A stretch of DNA of 64,000 nt from contig CAWCVZ010000005.1 of the NCBI GenBank assembly GCA_963798865.1, positions 186,001-250,000 on the forward strand. Reading direction: 5' to 3'. Source of the stretch: RBG-16-34-14 sp963798865. Lineage in GTDB: Bacteria; Bacteroidota; Ignavibacteria; Ignavibacteriales; Ignavibacteriaceae. A program made the translations under genes and the position numbers. Below are positions 55,820 through 64,000 of the stretch, piece by piece (the stretch's first letter is position 1; each line of letters opens with the position of its first letter). The notes beneath the pieces are model-generated. The model searched no databases, was not told where the DNA came from, and saw only the letters and a list, made by a program, of their open reading frames with translations.

Positions 55820-58800
55820 TTAATTGCTGATTTTAATCCGGGTTATAATTCTTTTAAACATCTCTCCAACATCTTTACAGAATTTTATAAGGTATTCCAA
55901 AACCTCTTCCGGTGATTTGAAGTCGTTAGTTATTATCAATCTCAAAACTTCCTTCTGCTGGTTAAACTTAACTTTATTCTTATAATCCCCCATTATAAAA
56001 TTCATCAGCCTGTTAAATTTATTCTTGCCTGCCCTGTCGGCAGACAGGTAATAATCTTCATTCTCGCCTTTCGGTAAGATCAAGAAAATATTTTTTTTCT
56101 GTATGATAACTCTTTCATACAAAGCATATGAGGCAAAGAATTTAAGTGTAGCCAATCCAATTAATCTCTTTACAACTTCAGGAAGAGGGCCAAACCTGTC
56201 AATCATTTCCTCCCTGAGATCATTAATTTCTTCAAGAGATGAAACTGAATACAATGCGGTATAAAAATTTAACCTGTCTGCTTGCTCAGGCATATATGCT
56301 TGTGGAATTCCAACTTCAAAAAAAGTATCAATCGTAGGATCGGTTCTGGATTCATGCTTTGGCAGCTCTTTAAATATCTCTTTGAATTCCTGGTACTTTA
56401 ATTCTTCAACTGCTTCATTAATTAATTTTATATAGAGATCAAAACCAACATCATTAATAAAACCTGTCTGCTCGGTTCCAAGTAAATTTCCCGCGCCGCG
56501 GATTTCAAGATCTCTCATAGAAATATTAAATCCAGAACCAATTTCAGTGAACTCTTCAATTACCTGCAATCTTCTTAATGCTTTTTTTGATAACCCGTTT
56601 AGAGAGGGAACAATAAAATAAGCATACGCCTGGCGGTTGGACCTGCCAACTCTTCCTCTTAACTGGTGAAGTTCTGCGAGTCCAAACCTGTCTGCCCTGT
56701 TTACTATTATTGTATTTACATTTGGAATGTCGATTCCGGATTCAATAATTTTTGTTGATAAAAGTAGATCAAACTTTCGGTTTAGAAAACCATGAATAAC
56801 TTCTTCAAGCTGAGATGGTTTCATTTGTCCGTGAGCAACAGCAAGTTTTATATCGGGGACATATTTTTTAAGATATGCTGCAAGCTTATCAATTGATTGA
56901 ACCCGGTCATGAACAAAATAAATCTGCCCGTTTCTATGGATTTCATTTAAAATCCATTCTTTTATTTTAAAAATATCGAACACGGAAACAGTTGTATAAA
57001 TCGGTTGCCTGTTAGGTGGTGGAGTTGCAATGATGGAAAGGTCTCTTGCCCCAAGAAGCGAAAGGTTTAAAGTTCTTGGTATTGGAGTCGCCGTCAGAGA
57101 AAGTGTGTCAACATTAACTTTTAAAGATCTCAGTTTTTCTTTTGAAGTAACACCAAAGCGATGCTCTTCATCTATAATAAGGAGTCCGAGATCTTTAAAT
57201 TGTACATCTTTGGAAAGAAGACGATGAGTACCAACAACCACATCCATTCTTCCTTCATTAAGTTCTTTAAGAATTTCTATTTGCTCTTTTTTTGTCTGGA
57301 ACCTGGAAAGAGCAGCAACCTTAACCGGAAATTGGGTGAGCCTGTCTTTAAAAGTATTGAAATGCTGTTCGGCTAAAATTGTTGTGGGAACAAGAACGGC
57401 AGTTTGCTTTCCATCCTGTGCCGCTTTAAATGCTGCACGCACTGCAACCTCAGTTTTGCCAAAACCAACATCACCACAAATTAATCTGTCCATCGGGTTT
57501 TCAGCTTCCATATCACTCTTTACTTCTTCAGTTACTTTAAACTGGTCCGGTGTATCTTCATAAAAGAAAGAAGCTTCAAGTTCTTTTTGCCAAACTGTAT
57601 CTATATTGAAAGAGAATCCTTTGCTTGCCTTTCTCTTTGCATAAAGTTCAATAAGTTCTTTCGCAGCTTCTTTAATTTTTCTCTTTGCTTTTGCTTTTGT
57701 ATTCGTCCAATCTGTAGTACCAAGAGTATTTAAGGTTGGTGTTATTGTATCGCTTGAGGAATATTTTTTTACAAAGTTCAGATAATTAAGATTTACGTAA
57801 ACAACCCCGCCTTCATTGTAAAGAATTTTCATTGATTCCTGCTCAACTTCACCAATCCTGATTGTTTCTAATCCGGTGTACTTCCCTATCCCATAACTTT
57901 CATGTACAACAAAATCTCCTTTATGAATTGAAGCAAACTCTTTAGAACGTGATTTCTTTTTTTTCTGCTTTGAAGAAATTTTTGTTCTATATGGCTTATT
58001 AAAAATCTGGTAATCAGTTAAGACGAGAATTTTTCCAGCCTGTCCGTCGGGCAGGTCTCCCCTGTGCATAAAGCCGCTTTTAATTGCCAGGGTAAAAAGT
58101 TTAACTTTGCCTGATTCAATTAACTCTGAAATTTCTTTCTTAAAATCAACCAAAAGATCATGAAGTCTTGTTGTTTGAAATTCATTTTCGCTTGTAATAA
58201 CTATTTTAAAATTATTTTCGGAATATTCTTTAAGAACATTAAAAAGGATTTCAAAATTTCCATTTATAGATGGAGGTTCGGTAAAACCAAGTTCGGTTTT
58301 TTCTGTTCCGAGTGGTTCTTCAATTAACCAACGTGCATTTACTGAAGCGAAGAGTTTATCAAGATTCACTAAACTTGTTTTTATTTCTTCATCTTCAAAT
58401 TTTTCCTGCACTTCGGGAAATTCATCATCATTATTTTCAATTTCAGGTAAAATGGGTTGAATAATTTCTTCATCAATCTTTTTGAAAAGATTTATATTTT
58501 CATCTTTAAGATTTTTTAATTCATAGGATGATGCTATGATTAAAGGATTGGATAAATAATCAAAAATAGTTGCAGAGTTTGGTGTGGAATTATTTTCTCC
58601 AATTACTGCTGCAAGTGAAACAGTTTCTGCAAATTGTATTGATCTCTGGCTATCAGGTTCAAAGTAGCGGATTGATTCAATAAAATCACCGTCATACTCC
58701 AACCTCACAGGATTTGCTTCACTAAAAGACCAGAAATCAATTATAGATCCCCGTTGAGAAAATTCTCCGGGAGCGGTTACAAACTTATCCTTTTGATAAT

Positions 58801-59239
58801 CAAGAAGATTAAGATATTCAAGAAGCTCATCATACTTTAACCCCCTACCAACATTTATTTTTGTTGTTTGTTGTTCAAGCCTTTCTTTGGCTGGCAATTC
58901 ACAATTAAGGAGACTGTAAGAGGATAAAAGAATAAAATTTTCCCGCTTATTGATATCAGTTAATTTTTCCTGGAGAACGACGGGTTTAAATTCAGTAACA
59001 GGAATTAATTTATCAGCAATCCCAAGGATTGTTAATTCAACATATAATTCTTCAACTAATTTTGTGTCTGATAGAAGAACAAGAATTTGTTTTTCACTTT
59101 CAATCAATCTGCTCAGGAGTAAACTTTTATAAGATCCTGTAAGAGAAGAAATAAAAATTTGCTTCTCTCCTGAATCTTTTATGAGATTTATAATTTTATC
59201 AAACTGCTTATTTAAAATTTTTTCAATTGGTTTAATCAT
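55820..59239 (-). CDS. mfd: Transcription-repair coupling factor Mfd
   Basis: The 1139 residues include the UvrB-like N-terminus (QRGSIIDFWSFSEANPVRLEYDGD), a RID/CarD-like domain (KGDFVVHESYGIGKYTGLE), the helicase core with Walker A LICGDVGFGKTEVA, LLIIDEEHRFGV, LSLTATPIPRTL and GRVGRSNRQAYAY, and the C-terminal TRCF domain. Mfd displaces stalled RNA polymerase and recruits UvrA. Two in-frame palindromes code LPDGQAG (about residues 395-401) and LSADRAG (about 1064-1071). Confidence 0.97.
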   Translation of the reverse strand: MIKPIEKILNKQFDKIINLIKDSGEKQIFISSLTGSYKSLLLSRLIESEKQILVLLSDTKLVEELYVELTILGIADKLIPVTEFKPVVLQEKLTDINKRENFILLSSYSLLNCELPAKERLEQQTTKINVGRGLKYDELLEYLNLLDYQKDKFVTAPGEFSQRGSIIDFWSFSEANPVRLEYDGDFIESIRYFEPDSQRSIQFAETVSLAAVIGENNSTPNSATIFDYLSNPLIIASSYELKNLKDENINLFKKIDEEIIQPILPEIENNDDEFPEVQEKFEDEEIKTSLVNLDKLFASVNARWLIEEPLGTEKTELGFTEPPSINGNFEILFNVLKEYSENNFKIVITSENEFQTTRLHDLLVDFKKEISELIESGKVKLFTLAIKSGFMHRGDLPDGQAGKILVLTDYQIFNKPYRTKISSKQKKKKSRSKEFASIHKGDFVVHESYGIGKYTGLETIRIGEVEQESMKILYNEGGVVYVNLNYLNFVKKYSSSDTITPTLNTLGTTDWTNTKAKAKRKIKEAAKELIELYAKRKASKGFSFNIDTVWQKELEASFFYEDTPDQFKVTEEVKSDMEAENPMDRLICGDVGFGKTEVAVRAAFKAAQDGKQTAVLVPTTILAEQHFNTFKDRLTQFPVKVAALSRFQTKKEQIEILKELNEGRMDVVVGTHRLLSKDVQFKDLGLLIIDEEHRFGVTSKEKLRSLKVNVDTLSLTATPIPRTLNLSLLGARDLSIIATPPPNRQPIYTTVSVFDIFKIKEWILNEIHRNGQIYFVHDRVQSIDKLAAYLKKYVPDIKLAVAHGQMKPSQLEEVIHGFLNRKFDLLLSTKIIESGIDIPNVNTIIVNRADRFGLAELHQLRGRVGRSNRQAYAYFIVPSLNGLSKKALRRLQVIEEFTEIGSGFNISMRDLEIRGAGNLLGTEQTGFINDVGFDLYIKLINEAVEELKYQEFKEIFKELPKHESRTDPTIDTFFEVGIPQAYMPEQADRLNFYTALYSVSSLEEINDLREEMIDRFGPLPEVVKRLIGLATLKFFASYALYERVIIQKKNIFLILPKGENEDYYLSADRAGKNKFNRLMNFIMGDYKNKVKFNQQKEVLRLIITNDFKSPEEVLEYLIKFCKDVGEMFKRIITRIKISN
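56028..56048. repeat. In-frame palindrome inside mfd, near the C-terminus
   Basis: CCTGCCC-TGTCG-GCAGACAGG is an imperfect palindrome of the same CCTGNC/GNCAGG family as that in htpX. It encodes LSADRAG and falls in the loop before the TRCF domain's KNKFNRL segment. Confidence 0.55.
58039..58055. repeat. In-frame palindrome inside mfd, N-terminal half
   Basis: CCTGTCC-GTC-GGGCAGG has near-complementary arms, is GC-rich, and encodes LPDGQAG between GFMHRGD and KILVLTD. It is related to the htpX repeat (LPAGRQ). Confidence 0.65.
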
Positions 59240-59267
59240 ATAATAAAGCGTATTTAATCAATTTTGG

Positions 59268-59339
59268 GAATAATGGAGTAATGGAATATTATTAAATATC
59301 AAAGAATAACTTTCCACCATCCCATTGCTCCAATATTCC
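59268..59339. repeat. Imperfect inverted repeat in the murQ-mfd gap
   Basis: Arm 1 (59268-59290, with AATGGAGTAATGGAATATT) pairs imperfectly with the reverse of arm 2 (59318-59339, CCATTGCTCCAATATTCC). It is a TGGAGYAATGG-type dispersed repeat, AT-rich with no gene. It lies just upstream of the mfd start. Confidence 0.55.
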
Positions 59340-59380
59340 ATATATTTTGTTAACATCAGTTTAATTCTGTTTAAAATGCC

Positions 59381-59402
59381 AAAAGGGTTCTGAAAGGAAC
59401 CC
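59381..59402 (-). terminator. Terminator-like hairpin downstream of murQ
   Basis: On the minus strand GGGTTC-CTTTCA-GAACCC (59385-59402) is followed by TTTTGGCATTTT. It lies 28 bases after the murQ stop and is likely the end of the mnmE-mnmG-rsmG-murQ transcript. Confidence 0.75.
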
Positions 59403-59429
59403 AAGGATTAACATAATTTTATTATCGAG

Positions 59430-60365
59430 TTAACTTTTTAGTTCAATCGCTTTTCTAACAAAACCGTCTGATTTTTCCAATCTTCTTTTAGCTTCTTCAA
59501 CATCAACTCCCGCTTTAATCATAACCAAAGCTGTTTTAACATGCCCGTTTGCTTTATTTAAATACTGTTCAGCTTTCTCATATGAAACACCTGTTACTGT
59601 CATTACAATTTTTTTAGATCTTTCAACCAGTTTTTTGTTTGTCATCTGAAGATCAATCATCATATTCTCATAAACTTTTCCTAGTCTTATCATAGCAGTA
59701 GTTGTAAGCATATTTAAAACAAGTTTCTGCGCAGTTCCACTCTTCATTCTTGTTGAGCCCATAATAACTTCCGGACCAACATAAGGACAAATAGCAATAT
59801 CAACTTCTTTAATGTTAAAATCTTTCCTTGGATTTGTGGTTACATAAATAGTTTTTGCACCAAGCTCTTTTGCTTTTTTAACAGCTCCAACAACATAAGG
59901 GGTCCTTCTGCTTGCAGCAATTCCGCAAACCACATCTTTTCCACTTACATTCGCAGCAATTACATCTTTGGCCCCATTCTCTTCATAATCTTCAGCTCCC
60001 TCTTGAGCACGGAACATTGCTTCTTTTCCACCGGCAATAAATCCTTCAATTAATCCAAACGGTGTTCCAAATGTTGGCGGACACTCAGATGCATCAACCA
60101 CACCTATTCTTCCACTTGTGCCTGCACCAAAATATAAAAGTCTCCCACCATTTTTAATTGCTTCAACAATTGAATCTACAGCCCGAGCAATATATTTTAG
60201 TTCTTTCTCAACGGTAAGCGGAACGGTTTTATCTTCATCATTAATAATTTTTAAAATTTCTATTGTGGATTTTGAATCAATATCTGCCGAATGAGGATTT
60301 CGCTGTTCGGTGGTCAGCCCTTTAAGTTCTTCAAAGATTTTTTTTGATTCTCCGGTGAGGCTCAT
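59430..60365 (-). CDS. murQ: N-acetylmuramic acid 6-phosphate etherase MurQ
   Basis: The 311 residues match MurQ: LTTEQRNPHSADIDSKST, FGAGTSGRIGVVDASECPPTFG (SIS domain, about 78-100), IAASRRTPYVVGAV and STRMKSGTAQKLVLNMLTT. The enzyme cleaves the lactyl ether of MurNAc-6-phosphate in cell-wall recycling, giving GlcNAc-6-phosphate and D-lactate. Its start overlaps the rsmG stop by four bases (ATGA), so translation is coupled. No MurNAc transporter is visible nearby. Confidence 0.97.
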   Translation of the reverse strand: MSLTGESKKIFEELKGLTTEQRNPHSADIDSKSTIEILKIINDEDKTVPLTVEKELKYIARAVDSIVEAIKNGGRLLYFGAGTSGRIGVVDASECPPTFGTPFGLIEGFIAGGKEAMFRAQEGAEDYEENGAKDVIAANVSGKDVVCGIAASRRTPYVVGAVKKAKELGAKTIYVTTNPRKDFNIKEVDIAICPYVGPEVIMGSTRMKSGTAQKLVLNMLTTTAMIRLGKVYENMMIDLQMTNKKLVERSKKIVMTVTGVSYEKAEQYLNKANGHVKTALVMIKAGVDVEEAKRRLEKSDGFVRKAIELKS

Positions 60366-61045
60366 TTAGATATCTCTAAAAGAACTAACTTTTTCCCTTT
60401 CTGGTTTCTGACATTATTAGGCTTATAATAAAGTTCGAACGTGGTAGATTTTTTTATGTAAGCCTTATATTTCATTTCAGCTTTTCTAAACTCATCGTCA
60501 AGGTCCCCACCTTTAAGAGCCATCAGGAAAGCTTTATCTTTAATAAGTGGAAGCGTATATCTAAAAAGAATTATTAATGGTACTGTAGCTCTGCTAATAA
60601 CAAGATCAAATGCATTAGAATATCTTACAATAAATTCAGGATCTTCTACCCTATCATTTTCAGCAGTTAAATTTCCAATTTTTAGTTTATCAATAAATTC
60701 CCTTACTGCATCAATTTTCTTTTTTGTAGAATCTACAAGAACGCCTCTCATCTCTGGTTTAAGAATGGCAACGGGTATTCCCGGAAATCCACCGCCGGTT
60801 CCAATATCAAGAAAGTTCGTACATTTTTCAGGAATATATTTTGTTATGTACGAGGAAATAAAAATATGTTTTTCAATAATCGAATCAACATCTCTTCTTG
60901 AAATAAGATTCACAGATTCATTTTTTTCACTCACAAGTTCTGCAAAGTAAGCCAATCTTTCAGCCTGCAATGTGTCTGGATTAAATCCGTTTTCCCAGCA
61001 AAATGTTTGAAGTTCTTTAAGATACTGTTCCTGAACGTCAACCAT
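60362..61045 (-). CDS. rsmG: 16S rRNA (guanine(527)-N7)-methyltransferase RsmG (GidB)
   Basis: The 227 residues have the SAM-binding FLDIGTGGGFPGIPVAI (about 88-105), the N-terminal helices (RLAYFAELVSEKNESVNLISRRD), and VISRATVPLIILF. RsmG methylates G527 in 16S rRNA; its loss gives low-level streptomycin resistance in other bacteria. It is 15 bases after mnmG and four-base overlapped with murQ, the classic gidA-gidB arrangement with an unusual third partner. Confidence 0.96.
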   Translation of the reverse strand: MVDVQEQYLKELQTFCWENGFNPDTLQAERLAYFAELVSEKNESVNLISRRDVDSIIEKHIFISSYITKYIPEKCTNFLDIGTGGGFPGIPVAILKPEMRGVLVDSTKKKIDAVREFIDKLKIGNLTAENDRVEDPEFIVRYSNAFDLVISRATVPLIILFRYTLPLIKDKAFLMALKGGDLDDEFRKAEMKYKAYIKKSTTFELYYKPNNVRNQKGKKLVLLEISK

Positions 61046-61060
61046 AAAAACCTTTTAAAA

Positions 61061-62938
61061 TTAGTTTCTTAAATATACCAATAAAACAGAAATATCTGAA
61101 GGGGTCACCCCTGATATCCGGGAGGCTTGTCCAATGGAACGAGGTTTAATTTTGTTTAATTTTTCTCTCGCTTCGTTTGAGAGAGCTTTTAAATTGAAAT
61201 AGTTTAAGTTCAAAGGAATTTCTTTATGTTCATATTTTTCAAGTTTCTCAATTGTTTCTTGCTGCCGTTTTAAATATCCTTCATACTTAAGTTCAATTTC
61301 TACTTGTTCAAGCGCTTTAAAATCATTCAATAGTTTTTCTACAAGCTTATTCTCAGATGATCCATTTAAACTGAGAATTTCTTTCAATTGCAATTCCGGT
61401 CTCTTACAAAGTTTAGAAATGGTTTCAGTTGAATCTATTCCGCTCATACCTTTTAGATTAAGATATGGATTAACATCCCGGGCATGAAGTTTTAATAAAT
61501 TAAAAAGAGTAATACTTTCCGAAATAATTTGTTCTTTATTATCAACATACCATTTGGATTCATTATCAATCAGACCCAATTCGCAGCCAAATTTCATCAA
61601 TCTTCTATCTGCATTATCCTGTCTCAACAGTAGCCTGTGTTCGGCTCTTGATGTAAAAATTCTGTAAGGTTCTTCTGTGGATTTAGTAACAAGATCGTCA
61701 ATTAAAACTCCTATATAAGCTTCACTTCTTTTAAGAACAAACTCTTTTCTCTTTTGAACTTTACATGCTGCATTGATCCCGGCAATTAATCCTTGGGCCG
61801 CTGCTTCTTCATATCCCGAGGTCCCATTTATTTGTCCGGCAAAAAAAAGTCCTTCAAACAACTTTGTTTCAAGTGTTGAATCAACCTGATGAGGTGGAAA
61901 GAAATCGTATTCTACAGCATATCCAGGTCTAACAATTTCTGCTTCTTCCAATCCTTTTATTTGGTGAATTGCTTCAATTTGAATTTCAGCTGGCAGGGAA
62001 GTAGAGAATCCATTTAAATAAATTAAATCATTATTCAATCCCTCGGGCTCTAAAAAAAGGTGATGCTGCAGTTTATCTGAAAAACGAACCACTTTATCTT
62101 CAATTGAAGGACAATAACGTGGACCGACTGCTTTAATTCTTCCCGTAAACATAGGTGAATTGCTAAATCCCTTTTCAAGAATTTTATGAACCCTTTCATT
62201 TGTATGCGTAATATGGCAACTAAGCTGCGGAAGAAAAGGAAACTGCGAAATATCGGTAAAGTGCGAAAATGGTTGAGGATTTTTATCCCCAGCTTGTTCT
62301 TCAAGTTCTTCAAAAGAAACAGAACTTTTTGCGAGACGGGGAGGTGTACCAGTTTTCAGGCGTCCTGTTTCAAAACCTAAAAACATTAAAGTTTCGGTTA
62401 TTCCAGTTGCCGGTTTTTCACCAAACCTACCCCCTTTATTGGAATTTAATCCTGTATGCATCAAGCCATTTAAGAAAGTGCCTGAAGAGAGAATTAATGC
62501 TTTGCAGCTTATTTCTTCACCTGAAAGAGTTTTTACCCCAACAATCTTTTTATTTTCCACTAACAGATCTATTACTGAGTCTTCAACAATAGTGATATTA
62601 ACATTTTCGTTTATTATTTTATAAGCTTCTTCAGAATAAAGCTTCCTATCTGACTGACATCTTGGTGACCAAACTGCAGGACCTTTTGATTTATTCAACA
62701 TCCTAAATTGAATTCCAGTTCGATCTGCAATTTTACCCATAACGCCCCCCAACGCATCAATCTCTCGAACAAGATGTCCTTTAGCAGTTCCCCCAACTGC
62801 TGGATTACAAGACATTCTACCAATAGCATATTTATCCATTGTTATAAGAGCAATATCACAGTTCATTTGAGCTGCAGCATAGGAAGCTTCAATACCAGCA
62901 TGTCCACCTCCAACAACTATAATATCAAAATTTTTCAT
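61061..62938 (-). CDS. mnmG: tRNA uridine-5-carboxymethylaminomethyl enzyme MnmG (GidA)
   Basis: The 625 residues start with DIIVVGGGHAGIEASYAAA (FAD-binding), then GGTAKGHLVREIDALGG, GTFLNGLMHTG, KTGTPPRL and YAVEYDFFPPHQVDSTLETK, and a C-terminal helical domain ending KPRSIGQASRISGVTPSDISVLLVYL. With MnmE it modifies the wobble uridine of several tRNAs. It starts 66 bases after mnmE, with two parS-like sites in or at the edge of that gap. Confidence 0.97.
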   Translation of the reverse strand: MKNFDIIVVGGGHAGIEASYAAAQMNCDIALITMDKYAIGRMSCNPAVGGTAKGHLVREIDALGGVMGKIADRTGIQFRMLNKSKGPAVWSPRCQSDRKLYSEEAYKIINENVNITIVEDSVIDLLVENKKIVGVKTLSGEEISCKALILSSGTFLNGLMHTGLNSNKGGRFGEKPATGITETLMFLGFETGRLKTGTPPRLAKSSVSFEELEEQAGDKNPQPFSHFTDISQFPFLPQLSCHITHTNERVHKILEKGFSNSPMFTGRIKAVGPRYCPSIEDKVVRFSDKLQHHLFLEPEGLNNDLIYLNGFSTSLPAEIQIEAIHQIKGLEEAEIVRPGYAVEYDFFPPHQVDSTLETKLFEGLFFAGQINGTSGYEEAAAQGLIAGINAACKVQKRKEFVLKRSEAYIGVLIDDLVTKSTEEPYRIFTSRAEHRLLLRQDNADRRLMKFGCELGLIDNESKWYVDNKEQIISESITLFNLLKLHARDVNPYLNLKGMSGIDSTETISKLCKRPELQLKEILSLNGSSENKLVEKLLNDFKALEQVEIELKYEGYLKRQQETIEKLEKYEHKEIPLNLNYFNLKALSNEAREKLNKIKPRSIGQASRISGVTPSDISVLLVYLRN

Positions 62939-62953
62939 AAAATTGCATTTTTT

Positions 62954-62969
62954 AGTTTCACGTGGAAAA
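62954..62969. promoter_or_regulatory. parS-like site 1
   Basis: AGTTTCACGTGGAAAA matches the widely conserved ParB site TGTTTCACGTGAAACA at 13 of 16 bases, including the CACGTG centre. It sits just upstream of the mnmG start. Such sites cluster near the replication origin in most bacteria. Confidence 0.6.
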
Positions 62970-62990
62970 AGATAAATTTATTTACAATTA

Positions 62991-63006
62991 CTTTTCACGT
63001 GAAACT
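62991..63006. promoter_or_regulatory. parS-like site 2
   Basis: CTTTTCACGTGAAACT matches the ParB consensus at 13 of 16 bases with the CACGTGAAAC half intact. Its last two bases overlap the mnmE stop codon. The two sites are centred 37 bp apart. Confidence 0.6.
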
Positions 63007-64000
63007 ATTTACCTATACAGAATTTTGAAAAAATATTGTTTAGAACATCCTCAGACGAAACTTCACCAATTATTTCTCCAAGACTTAAAACAGTGTTTCT
63101 TATATCTACAGCTATAAATTCACCGCTTAAATTACTATTTATCGTTCCTAATGAATTATTCAAATTTTCCTTTGCCTTTTTCAAACAGTTATAGTGTCTT
63201 AAATTAGAAATTATAGCCGACTTTTCCGTATATATTGAGCTTCCTATTGCAGTTTTTTTTAATTTATTAAATAATATTTCGATTCCTTCTCCATTTAATG
63301 CTGATATATAAATATCTGCATTTCTTGAAATATTCCTTTCAAGGTCAATTTTGTTTACAACTTTAAGGATTTTTTCGGGCTTTGTAAAAGATGTTATTTC
63401 TTCAAATAATTCATTAGAACCATTTTGAAAAATATCTTCTATCAATAAAATAACATCAGCGTTTTTAATTACATTTCGACTTCTTAAGACTCCTTCTTTT
63501 TCTATTTCATCATCAGATTCCCTTATCCCGGCAGTATCATACAATCTAAATAAAATCCCATCAATTGAAACTTCTTCTCTTATTACATCTCTTGTTGTAC
63601 CAGGAATCGGGCTTACAATTGCTCTAGACTCCTTAAGAATATAATTTAAAAGTGAAGATTTACCAACATTTGGCTTTCCAACTAAGGCTACATTAACACC
63701 ATCTTTTACAATTTTTCCAAAATTATATGTATTAATAAGTTCGTCTATTTCGAATATAATCTCTTCGATTCTTTTAACAAGCTCAGAATATTTTATCAAT
63801 TCTATGTCTTCTTCAGCAAAATCAAGTTCCAACTCCACAAATGACGCAGAATCTAAAAGCTTTTTTCTTAAATCCTGAACTTTAGAAGACAATAAACCAT
63901 CAAGCTGATTTCGAGCTCCGAAAAGGGAAGCTTCTGTTCTGGAATTAATTATATCTAATACAGCTTCTGCTTGGCTAAGATCAATTTTACGATTTAAATA
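63005..64000 (-). CDS. mnmE: tRNA modification GTPase MnmE (partial, N-terminus outside window)
   Basis: The open frame runs from the window edge to the stop at 63005. It begins LNRKIDLSQAEAVLDIINSRTEASLFGA (about the middle of the protein), then the GTPase domain with ALVGKPNVGKSSLLN, PGTTRDVIREEV, DTAGIRESDDEIE and VNKID, and ends FSKFCIGK, the conserved C-terminal cysteine motif. It partners with MnmG in tRNA wobble-uridine modification. The first 120 or so residues, including the folate-binding domain, are not in view. Confidence 0.96.
   Translation of the reverse strand, partial: YLNRKIDLSQAEAVLDIINSRTEASLFGARNQLDGLLSSKVQDLRKKLLDSASFVELELDFAEEDIELIKYSELVKRIEEIIFEIDELINTYNFGKIVKDGVNVALVGKPNVGKSSLLNYILKESRAIVSPIPGTTRDVIREEVSIDGILFRLYDTAGIRESDDEIEKEGVLRSRNVIKNADVILLIEDIFQNGSNELFEEITSFTKPEKILKVVNKIDLERNISRNADIYISALNGEGIEILFNKLKKTAIGSSIYTEKSAIISNLRHYNCLKKAKENLNNSLGTINSNLSGEFIAVDIRNTVLSLGEIIGEVSSEDVLNNIFSKFCIGK

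Noticed and set aside
1..64000. tRNA genes, rRNA genes and CRISPR arrays
   Set aside because: No T-loop-like conserved stretches, rRNA signatures or regularly spaced direct repeats were seen in the gaps; all gaps are under 300 bases.

Overview
The window is AT-rich bacterial chromosome. It most likely comes from the Ignavibacteria/Chlorobiota side of the Bacteroidota superphylum. The best evidence is two secreted proteins ending in the 'NPFNPT/STKI' type C-terminal sorting domain, together with Bacteroidota-style outer-membrane barrels, DUF2723, and RNase G with an acidic insert. No rRNA or tRNA gene was seen. This taxonomic placement is an inference from protein motifs only.

Layout. (1) 1-15.5 kb is one long minus-strand block: rimP-nusA-infB-rbfA-truB-ribF-rpsO-pnp (the classic translation/RNA operon), followed by rng, gcvT, comB, ftsK and lolA with mostly very short gaps. 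(2) 15.5-21.5 kb holds envelope and repair genes: a LapA-like protein, MscS, an SLC13 permease, AlkD, an unknown protein and a beta-CASP metallo-hydrolase. (3) 21.6-25 kb is accessory: a MITE-like element, a sorting-domain protein, a candidate restriction-modification pair and a CBS protein. (4) 25-37 kb carries metabolism and transport: an outer-membrane protein, a Rieske/AIF-like reductase, a polysaccharide deacetylase, SulP, a MerA-like flavoprotein, a nicotinamidase-like hydrolase, LhgO, a LOG-family protein and a GT9 glycosyltransferase. (5) 37.8-50 kb has a DUF2723 membrane protein, an RluE-type pseudouridine synthase, MscL with a zinc ribbon, a plus-strand lipoprotein/barrel-transglutaminase/FecR-like cluster, and an ABC-2 exporter. 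(6) 50-64 kb has a DUF72 protein, a second MITE-like element, a large secreted protein, M48 protease-LemA-zinc ribbon, mfd, and then murQ-rsmG-mnmG-mnmE. Two parS-like palindromes lie between mnmG and mnmE, which suggests that this edge is near the replication origin.

Two themes recur. First, five otherwise intact genes (ftsK, infB, the beta-CASP hydrolase, the DNA methyltransferase and a sorting-domain protein) are each broken by a single-base frameshift, mostly in short A/T runs. Because essential genes are among them, consensus sequence errors are more likely than real mutations. Gene spans below are given over the repaired reading frame. Second, short palindromic repeats are scattered between genes, and some lie in frame inside genes (htpX, mfd twice, truB, the lhgO C-terminus).

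The most interesting candidates for new biology are the lipoprotein / barrel-transglutaminase / FecR-TPR operon (43.5-47.1 kb), the methyltransferase plus PD-(D/E)XK protein pair (22.7-24.5 kb), the in-frame palindromes, and MscL fused to a zinc ribbon. All functional statements come from reading motifs; no database search was run.
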